A program made the translations under genes and the position numbers. A stretch of DNA of 64,000 nucleotides from Verrucomicrobiota bacterium (GTDB taxonomy: Bacteria; Verrucomicrobiota; Kiritimatiellia; SS1-B-03-39; UBA6053): assembly GCA_020831625.1 (NCBI GenBank), contig JAFIGD010000014.1, forward strand, positions 1 through 64,000. Direction: 5' to 3'. Below, piece by piece: positions 16,965 through 23,555 of the stretch. The notes under the pieces were generated by a model, which searched no databases, had not been told where the DNA came from, and saw nothing but the letters and a program-made list of their open reading frames with translations. The number at the start of each line of letters is the position of its first letter. The first letter of the stretch is position 1.

Positions 16965-19600
16965 TTTGAGTTCCCTTCGATCCGTTCATCAAACCGGATG
17001 CTGGTGTGGACATTGAACTCCGCAACTCTAAAAGACGATTGCGGAAGATGCAAGTCCTCCAGCCACGGATCTCCGCGCCCCCGGAATACAGCCCCGTCAT
17101 ACTCGGAAAGGGAAACAGTCAGCCGGTCCCGCGTTCCGGCATGCCAAACCCGCGTGTCCCTGGCGGTCCGACGGGGAAAACGCACGGAATCCTGATGAAA
17201 ATCAATCGACTGAATGCGTGACCGGGGCACACGCAACGTTTCGCCCTCAATTTGCAGGTTCAAGGCCTCACCCTCGCCGTCCGACACGCTGGTTACCAAC
17301 ACATCGCCATTGGAAAATAAAACACGGTCCCCCGCTCCGCCCTCGATTTCCAGCACGCCCTCCCCTGAAAATGCGTGAGGATGGGCCGCAAACACAATAT
17401 CCTCCACCCAGAGCCTCTGAAACGGTGAACGGGACGTAATCCGCATCAGCCGCTCCGGCTGCATCCGCATCTCCGACGGATGTTGAATCCGCCACGGCCC
17501 GATCACCTCGCCGTTGAACACCAGCATCATTTCCTCTCGGCGCAGATCCGCCAGCACCCTCAAGTCTCTGCGGCCGGAATCAAGCGCCGTCCCGAGATTC
17601 TTTCGGAAGTATACCGTATTTTGAAAACCCGCAAATGTCCCCGCCCCGTGCAGTCTTGGCCCCTGCGAAAAAAAGTGCAGACCGCCCAGGGGCACATCCA
17701 CCGATCCCATTGCGAAAAGTTCCACCGTAAAATCACCCGGGCCACCCTCGGCCCGCATGTGAATCCGAATTTCAAACCGGTCCGGCATGGGCGGCATGCT
17801 CCGCACAATCCCACGAATCCCCGGAATCACCACAGAGCTTCCCACTTGTGACTCCTCCGTGACCACCGGGCCGGACACCTGCACATGCCAGTCCTCCAAC
17901 CGCCCGGGGCCCCGCCATAACAAAGCCCGGCCCGAAGGGACCGACACCATCCGCCGAATGAATTCCCGGCGGGAACGCACCGTCTGGCCCCAGGCGGTTT
18001 TCAGCACCACCTCCGCTTCGTCCATCCACACAAAACGACCCGACAGCCGGTCACCGTTCACATAGTCCAGACGCGTGTCCGCATCCCGTTCAACCGCTTC
18101 CGCGCCGCCGCTCCGGCGGATGTGTCCGACATACGCCGCCGGAATGCGGAGCGGATCGCTGCGTTCCCCCCGAAGAAACTGAAGTGTGGTTCCGTCCAGC
18201 CCGGAGACCTCCCCGAAAATCAGATCGCCGTTCAACAAATGCATCTCGTCCCGCCCCCGGAAACGTTCCGGTTTCCCGGAAGAAACCGTCTCCATCCGCA
18301 CCAGATTTGAAAACGGGATTACCGCCTCGTCCAGCCATCCCGAAACTCCGCCCCGGACCGAGTCCCCGTCCCCGTTCACCGGACGCAACGTCAGCCGCCC
18401 CCGATAATCCAGAGTCCGCACGCGAACAGACAGATCAGAGCCGGGCTTAACATCAGCCGGAGAATCCGCAAAAACCACCGCCGCCACCCGGTCCCGGGAA
18501 AGCACCAAAACATCCCGGCCCTCCAACACCCGAAGCGTTTCGGAACCGAACGAAAGCAACCGGCCCTCAACCCGGCGTCCGTCCCACAGATAGATCCGGT
18601 CCAGATCGGAGCGCGTAAAACCACTCCGGCGGGGAGCAAGCGTGGACCGGTGCTCCCGAAGCCGAAGCCCCAGCAATTCAATTTGGCCATCTCCGCCCTG
18701 CGCCTGAAAAGAAAACATCCGGTCCTCCGCCCCGATCAAGGTTGAAGCCTCCGGCAGCTTGAGGGTCAGCATCCGCTCATCATTCAGATCCACTTCAACC
18801 GTTTCGCTTTCCAAGTCCACCCAAAACACAAACCGCTGTTCGGCCGCCGCCACTTCCGGCAGCCGGTCGCGCCAAGTCACGGTTTCAGCGAGATCCCTTC
18901 CCTCACCCGAGACCGCCAGCATCCGATGATTCACCTCCAGGTTCACATTGCCCGGCCCCCGGGTATTGTCCCCCAGTCCGAACAAATTCAGCCGATACAG
19001 AAAATTGGGTTCACTGGGACGCACATCCACCTCAAACACAAAGCGTATCGGCAGTTTCGGCAAAGCGGTTCGGGCGGACATTCCGCTCACCGCGTGGAAA
19101 ATAAACGGATTTCCGGTTTCCGCCCCCGCCCCCCCGGTGCCCATGGGATCCCGGAAATGCCATTCGGACCCGTGTGAGGGCCCCCGCATCAGGACCCGAT
19201 CTGAATCGTTCGAAAAACGAATCTCACGCACCGCCTCCCGGCGCACGCGCACACGTTGCCCCCATGAGGTTTTTAAGATCAGCACATCATCCGACATCTC
19301 CAGCCAGTCCCCTTCAACCCGGTCCCCGGTACGGAAGCGCACATCCGAACCGCCGGCCCGGAGCGGAAACCCGGCGGCCGGCGGCAGGAGAACCTGTTCA
19401 ATCTCTGCCAACTCCGTTGTCACGGGCTCCAGGCTCCAGCGGGGCCGAATCCGCAACCCCTCCGCGCCCAAGGCCACCACCTCCCCCCGAACCCGCTCAC
19501 CGCTCCTGAACCGCGCCTCCGCTCCCGGAACCCGAACCGGTACCAGGCAACACCACATCAACAAAACCGAAATAAGACGCATATCCCACATGTAATTCAT
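16961..19600 (-). CDS. Secreted NGD-repeat family protein, double-length copy 1 of 3
   Basis: Protein of 879 residues with a signal sequence; MRLISVLLMWCCLVPVR at codon 7 is an alternative start at 19582. It equals two copies of the neighbouring proteins in tandem. The first half has RFRSGERVRGEVVALGAEGLRIRPRW, VRFRTGDRVEGDWLEMSDDVL and TSWGQRVRVRREAVREIRF. The second half repeats this as LLNGDLIFGEVSGLDGTTLQFL, DYVNGDRLSGRFVWMDEAEVVL and TAWGQTVRSRREFIRRMVSV, then a sandwich-like region and a final NGDVLVTSVSDGEGE module. It is first of the three secreted genes, 46 bp after the response regulator, so it may be a target or partner of that signalling system. Confidence 0.82.
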   Translation of the reverse strand: MNYMWDMRLISVLLMWCCLVPVRVPGAEARFRSGERVRGEVVALGAEGLRIRPRWSLEPVTTELAEIEQVLLPPAAGFPLRAGGSDVRFRTGDRVEGDWLEMSDDVLILKTSWGQRVRVRREAVREIRFSNDSDRVLMRGPSHGSEWHFRDPMGTGGAGAETGNPFIFHAVSGMSARTALPKLPIRFVFEVDVRPSEPNFLYRLNLFGLGDNTRGPGNVNLEVNHRMLAVSGEGRDLAETVTWRDRLPEVAAAEQRFVFWVDLESETVEVDLNDERMLTLKLPEASTLIGAEDRMFSFQAQGGDGQIELLGLRLREHRSTLAPRRSGFTRSDLDRIYLWDGRRVEGRLLSFGSETLRVLEGRDVLVLSRDRVAAVVFADSPADVKPGSDLSVRVRTLDYRGRLTLRPVNGDGDSVRGGVSGWLDEAVIPFSNLVRMETVSSGKPERFRGRDEMHLLNGDLIFGEVSGLDGTTLQFLRGERSDPLRIPAAYVGHIRRSGGAEAVERDADTRLDYVNGDRLSGRFVWMDEAEVVLKTAWGQTVRSRREFIRRMVSVPSGRALLWRGPGRLEDWHVQVSGPVVTEESQVGSSVVIPGIRGIVRSMPPMPDRFEIRIHMRAEGGPGDFTVELFAMGSVDVPLGGLHFFSQGPRLHGAGTFAGFQNTVYFRKNLGTALDSGRRDLRVLADLRREEMMLVFNGEVIGPWRIQHPSEMRMQPERLMRITSRSPFQRLWVEDIVFAAHPHAFSGEGVLEIEGGAGDRVLFSNGDVLVTSVSDGEGEALNLQIEGETLRVPRSRIQSIDFHQDSVRFPRRTARDTRVWHAGTRDRLTVSLSEYDGAVFRGRGDPWLEDLHLPQSSFRVAEFNVHTSIRFDERIEGNSK

Positions 19601-19646
19601 CCCCGCACCACATGCAAATGATAACGGTGAGGATTAGAATGAGGAT

Positions 19647-20309
19647 CTAGATCTGAAAATCCCCGGGCGCATCCCCCTTCACCCAAATCCGCGCGGCCGC
19701 GACCAGACTCTTCGCATCTTTTATTTTTAGTTTGTTTTTGATTTTTTCCCGATGCGCCTCCACCGTTTTGATGCTGAGCCCCAAATGTCCGGCCACCTCC
19801 GCAGTGGCATAACCGCTTCCCAGCATCTGAAACACGTGCAGCTCCCGGTCGCTTAACCGGCTTACCGGACTGTCCCCCTTCGGCATGGGCCGCTTCAGCA
19901 GTTTTTTCATCACCATCGCCTGCGTGGCCCGCGTCAGAAAAAACTCCCCCCGCATCACCGTTTGCACCGCGTCCAGGACGTGCACCGGTTCGTCACTTTT
20001 GGAGACCATTCCCAATGCTCCGGCTTTCAATACCCTCTCCGCATACAGCGCCTCCGGCTGCATCGAGATCACCAGCACCTTTAAGTTTTCAAATCTGCTG
20101 GTGATCTCTTTTACAAAATCCAGACCATCCTCCGCTCCCAGCACTAAATCCACCACCGCAAAGTCCACCTCATGCGCCTCCAGCAGCGACTGGGCCTCCA
20201 TTCGGTTTCCGGCCTCAAGCACAAGATGCTTCTGTGGCAGACTTTCCACCATTGCACGAATGCCTTTGCGGACCATCGGGTGATCATCAACAAGAAGTAT
20301 CGTTTTCAT
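19647..20309 (-). CDS. NarL/FixJ-type response regulator
   Basis: Regulator of 220 residues. Receiver domain at 1-120: DD at 8-9, phospho-acceptor Asp in FAVVDLVLG (near 54), Thr/Ser-equivalent in VLVISMQ, and Lys in MVSKSD. A LuxR-type helix-turn-helix occupies about 150-212 (LSDRELHVFQMLGSGYATAEVAGHLGLSIKTVEAHREKIKNKL). It sits directly downstream of two sensor-kinase proteins and upstream of three secreted paralogues, with a promoter-like element just before its ATG. The set should form one two-component pathway. Autoregulation through the GGGG-N5-CCCC element is plausible but unproven. Confidence 0.93.
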   Translation of the reverse strand: MKTILLVDDHPMVRKGIRAMVESLPQKHLVLEAGNRMEAQSLLEAHEVDFAVVDLVLGAEDGLDFVKEITSRFENLKVLVISMQPEALYAERVLKAGALGMVSKSDEPVHVLDAVQTVMRGEFFLTRATQAMVMKKLLKRPMPKGDSPVSRLSDRELHVFQMLGSGYATAEVAGHLGLSIKTVEAHREKIKNKLKIKDAKSLVAAARIWVKGDAPGDFQI

Positions 20310-20316
20310 ACTGCCT

Positions 20317-20363
20317 TTTATACCATAATTCCACAGGTCCGCCTATCGGGGCACCCCCCCTAT
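20317..20363 (-). promoter_or_regulatory. Promoter-like element of the response regulator: GGGG-N5-CCCC repeat plus extended -10
   Basis: Read on the minus strand: ATAGGGG-N5-CCCCGATA, then 21 bp, then TATAAA, preceded by ATGG so that TG occupies the extended -10 position. An identical arrangement with the same spacings is found at 39948-39994. No -35 hexamer is seen, as expected for an activated promoter. The RR start codon lies 8 bp beyond the -10, so the RNA would have almost no leader. The TAG of the element is also the stop codon of the upstream kinase gene. Confidence 0.55.
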
Positions 20364-20992
20364 TTTTTGAAAAATTCATGATGAATTTGCCGGCCATTAT
20401 GAGCGCAAAGGGTGGCCAGGTCCGCGATGTTGCCATACAAAGTCTCCCGCGCATGACCCTGCTTCCGAAGCGCCAATGCCCGGGTCTGAAAGTGAAGACT
20501 CGCCAGCAGCTGCGACAACCCGTCATGCAAATCCCGGGAAATGCGTCGTCGTTCCTCCCTGTCCGCAGCCTCCAATTGCCGCGTTCTCGCCATGGCCTCC
20601 GACAAATCCACCAAAGTCACCAACATTCCGTTCCCCTCTTCCAGCCTCAAGGCCGAGGCCGCGTGAATCACCAGAAAAATGTTCGAACGGGGCGTGGACC
20701 ATTCCAGGGTCACCGGCAACCCCCTCAAAACTTGTCCCGCTTTCACATAAATCTCTTTCACCAAGGCATCCGGGGAATCTCCGACAGAGGCCAAAAGCGT
20801 CCGGGCTCGTTCGTTTTCCAAGATCACCTCTCCTTTCTGGAAAACAAACACCACGTCCGACACCTCGTCGAACAAGCGTCGCATACGGTCCCTCGCCTCC
20901 TCCAGATCTTCCTGATTCAACCGGGTTTGACGGTGCCCCGTCTGCAAATGCAGCACCACCTCGTCCGGCCCGGGAACATGCGGCCCGCTCAT
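20360..20992 (-). CDS. Sensor kinase half: PAS-like plus phospho-acceptor DHp domain, no ATPase domain
   Basis: Protein of 210 residues. A PAS-like region at about 35-130 (DEVSDVVFVFQKGEVILENERARTLL) is followed by a HisKA_3-type dimerisation helix with a good H-box, REERRRISRDLHDGLSQLLASL; the phospho-acceptor is His156. The chain stops 54 residues later, after the second helix (HHEFFKK). No N, G1 or G2 box is present, so it cannot phosphorylate itself. It overlaps the 516-aa kinase gene by four bases, and that protein supplies an ATPase domain. The natural reading is a subunit phosphorylated in trans. The stop is a clean TAG and the response regulator follows, so recent truncation is less likely than a stable split. 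Confidence 0.85.
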   Translation of the reverse strand: MSGPHVPGPDEVVLHLQTGHRQTRLNQEDLEEARDRMRRLFDEVSDVVFVFQKGEVILENERARTLLASVGDSPDALVKEIYVKAGQVLRGLPVTLEWSTPRSNIFLVIHAASALRLEEGNGMLVTLVDLSEAMARTRQLEAADREERRRISRDLHDGLSQLLASLHFQTRALALRKQGHARETLYGNIADLATLCAHNGRQIHHEFFKK

Positions 20993-22539
20993 GCCGCCGG
21001 TTCTCCCCGTATGCCGGGTTTGAAGACCCAGCCCGTGCCACCGGACTCCACGGGGACAGCATCTAAACCAATTTTCTTCGCCCGCTCCCGGATACTGTCC
21101 AATCCCAGACCGGTCCCGTTCTTCCCGCAGGCCGCGAAGCCCCTCCCGGCGTCAATCACCCGGACCTCCTGCTGCGACAAACACACCCGCACCTCGTCAA
21201 CCCCTGAATGCCGCCAGGCATTGCGCACCGCCTCCCGAAGCATAAAAAACAACTCGCCCCGCGCTTTTGACGCCGCGAACCGCGGAAAAGACGCACCCTC
21301 CAGTTTCACCTCGAAACCAAACACCTCCCGGTATTCACGGGCCAACGCATAGAGGGCCTCCAACAGCTCGGCGTCGGAGCCAAAGCCCTCCCCCGCGTCC
21401 TCCACCAGTGCAAGACCCTGTTCCAGGCAATGACAGGTCAGCGACCGCAAGGAGGACAGCAACGCCTTTGTTTCCGGATCCTCCTCGTCTTGTGCCGCTT
21501 CAGTGAGTTGCAGATCCAATTCCGCCAACAAGCTCCCCAAATCCTCCTCCAGCCGTTTTTCCGCCAGCCGCCGAACCGCAAGCGCGCCCGTTTCGGCGCG
21601 CTGCTCCAACGCCAGCATGCGGGTCTGATCCTGCAGGGTCAGCAAATGTTCGCGCCCCCCCCGCGCGTCCTCACAGGACGAACACCGGACACGGTATACG
21701 CGGCCCATCCCCTCCCAAATCGACACTTCGGGACCGCCCTGCCGCAAAACCCCCGCAAAGCTGTCCATGGAAAACCCGGAGTCCTCCAGCAATTTCCGTC
21801 CTTCGCGGTTCGCCTGAATCACCTCCCCCTCCCGCATTAAAAACACCGCGTCCGACACTGCGTCAAAGGCCTTGTCCAGATTTTCCGTCTCCCGGGTCAG
21901 CGAGGTCGACACCCGCCGCACCTCCCGCCGACAGCACCACAGCTCCCAAAACGTCTTCATTCGGGAGTAGACCGGATTAAACGCGACCCGCGAATGCAAA
22001 GAACGTTTATCAAAGGTAATGTCCGCCACCGCGTGATGGGAAAACACCTCCAGCGAATGAATGGTGTGCTGAAGTTTCGCCTGCGGACTGCTCCCCGTCC
22101 ACACCCCGGTCAGAAAATAGAAGAAGTCCGGGAACGGCTCCAAATGGTCCGGGATCGACATGGTCACTTCGAAGCGGTCCGCACCTTGATCCGTATAATC
22201 GATCCGATAGCCCCGCATCATCCGGCCCGCCATCAGGGTTTTTGCCACCCAAAGAATCCGTTCCCAATTCGTGTACTGCGCGTACAAATGGGCGGAGCGG
22301 GTCCGGTAGCGTTCATTCAGATACCGCTGCCCCATCGGCACCAGCGCCGGACCGCTCCCGATCCGTTCGAACACCGGACGCATCACCCCCGTATACTCCT
22401 CCCAATCCACCCAGCTCGCTCTCCGGTCCACCACCTTCGGATCCCGAAGGCGCGACAACATCGCCTCTCTCGGCTCACCAAACAATTCCCCCGCCTCCAG
22501 ACTGCACCGCAGCATAAAGTTGGAAATTTCCCGGGCCAT
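20989..22539 (-). CDS. Sensor kinase half: sensory domain, PAS and ATPase domain with the phospho-acceptor His replaced
   Basis: Protein of 516 residues. Residues 1-200 form an unrecognised, probably soluble, sensory domain (WVDWEEYTGVMRPVFERIG; YTNWERILWVAKTL). A PAS-like segment follows at 222-310 (DAVSDAVFLMREGEVIQANREGRKLL). The dimerisation helix RRLAEKRLEEDLGSLLAELDL aligns with the H-box of the next gene but has Glu331 where the phospho-acceptor His belongs. A HATPase_c domain at 425-508 is intact: REAVRNAWRHSG (Asn440, His444), VIDAGRGF and GTGLGLDSIRERAKKIG. It should therefore bind ATP and transfer phosphate to the partner protein. No TM helix is apparent, so it is probably cytoplasmic. 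Confidence 0.87.
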   Translation of the reverse strand: MAREISNFMLRCSLEAGELFGEPREAMLSRLRDPKVVDRRASWVDWEEYTGVMRPVFERIGSGPALVPMGQRYLNERYRTRSAHLYAQYTNWERILWVAKTLMAGRMMRGYRIDYTDQGADRFEVTMSIPDHLEPFPDFFYFLTGVWTGSSPQAKLQHTIHSLEVFSHHAVADITFDKRSLHSRVAFNPVYSRMKTFWELWCCRREVRRVSTSLTRETENLDKAFDAVSDAVFLMREGEVIQANREGRKLLEDSGFSMDSFAGVLRQGGPEVSIWEGMGRVYRVRCSSCEDARGGREHLLTLQDQTRMLALEQRAETGALAVRRLAEKRLEEDLGSLLAELDLQLTEAAQDEEDPETKALLSSLRSLTCHCLEQGLALVEDAGEGFGSDAELLEALYALAREYREVFGFEVKLEGASFPRFAASKARGELFFMLREAVRNAWRHSGVDEVRVCLSQQEVRVIDAGRGFAACGKNGTGLGLDSIRERAKKIGLDAVPVESGGTGWVFKPGIRGEPAA

Positions 22540-22566
22540 CCTTTGATCGCCTCCGCAGCTCCGGAC

Positions 22567-23145
22567 TTACCAGCGGAAACGGATGCCCACGTTGGCCGAA
22601 ACCTTGTGCACATCCGAATCTTCAAGCATCAGCGGCACCGGCAAACTCTCCCCGCCGCGGAATTTCACCGTGCTCGTCCGGTATTGAACCTCCACATACA
22701 ACTGAAGATCCGTGCCGGTGCTGATTCCCGCCAGCGCATACCACCCCTCGTTGTTTTCGGTCTGAATCGGCACCGGCTGACCGTTCAGCGAAAAATCCGA
22801 ATCCAGCCGCATGAAATAGACACCGCCGCTCACATACAGATCCGCGCCCGGTCCAATCGCCGCGCGCATCCCCAGTCCCAGCTCCAGCGGCGTCAAATCA
22901 CTCTCCACGTCCAGGAGAACCGGGCCCGATTCACGGGTGGTCTTCACCGTGTCGTAGACCCCGCCCCGCGCCTCCACAAAAAACACCTCACCCAGCGGCA
23001 ACGTCAACACCGCCCCAAACCCCAATGCGTCCCCCGAATCCCGCACGTCCACATACGACCCGTGAATCCCGAATGTCGTCTGAGCCCGCAGCGAAAGCCC
23101 CGAGATTACCAAAAAACTAAACACCAAAATAGACTTACAGTTCAT
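22567..23145 (-). CDS. Small outer-membrane beta-barrel protein
   Basis: Protein of 192 residues with a signal peptide (MNCKSILVFSFLVISGLSLRAQ). Alternating strands typical of an eight-stranded barrel include FGAVLTLPLGEVFFVEARGGVY, LELGLGMRAAIGPGADLYVSGGVYFMRL, GWYALAGISTGTDLQLYVEVQYR, and a C-terminal strand NVGIRFRW that ends in an aromatic residue as recognised by the BAM machinery. It lies 27 bp upstream of the sensor kinase gene on the same strand, so it may be the envelope component that the two-component system monitors. The exact role is unknown. Confidence 0.82.
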   Translation of the reverse strand: MNCKSILVFSFLVISGLSLRAQTTFGIHGSYVDVRDSGDALGFGAVLTLPLGEVFFVEARGGVYDTVKTTRESGPVLLDVESDLTPLELGLGMRAAIGPGADLYVSGGVYFMRLDSDFSLNGQPVPIQTENNEGWYALAGISTGTDLQLYVEVQYRTSTVKFRGGESLPVPLMLEDSDVHKVSANVGIRFRW

Positions 23146-23374
23146 TTCTTTCCTCCTGTTAAGTTGTTACATGAACAGTGCTAAAATGATCAAAAGGAAA
23201 AAACAATCCGAAAATCATAAAAATATGCGAAACCCGTATACCCAGCATATGGAGGGGCGGCTTTCCAGCCGCACACCTCTCTAACTTCTCCTGAAAGTGC
23301 TCCCGAAAAATCAGTATCCATCAGTGTTCACCCGCCTGGAGCGCTGAGCACAGCACTGCGGGCAGGTCAGGGAT

Positions 23375-23539
23375 TCATTTCTTCTTCCTCCTCCAAACCC
23401 ACGAAATCCTTAATGCACTAGCCATCGCAATCATCATCACCACATCGCCGGACTCGGGGATGACAGTGACGGTGGTGAACCCGCTGTTGGCATCGAAACT
23501 GGAGGAAATCCAGGTGGATGCATTGGCCGGGAATGATTA
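23375..23539 (-). pseudogene. Remnant C-terminus of a PEP-CTERM protein
   Basis: Between two stops, the minus strand encodes 53 residues without a start codon, beginning SFPANASTWISSSFDANSG and continuing with VIPESGDVVMMIAMASA and WVWRRKKK. This is the PEP-CTERM plan: a PEP-like motif (PES instead of PEP), a hydrophobic helix and a basic tail. The rest of the gene is gone. The neighbouring bases 23146-23374 hold no gene; they contain an inverted GGGCGGCTTTCCAGCCGC-like hairpin and debris resembling the intergenic repeats at 57-60 kb. Confidence 0.6.
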
Positions 23540-23555
23540 CCCACTACCGCAGTGT

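Noticed and set aside
21994-23184. 396-codon plus-strand frame
   Set aside because: It runs antisense across the barrel gene and the sensor kinase, and is His/Arg-rich without motifs.
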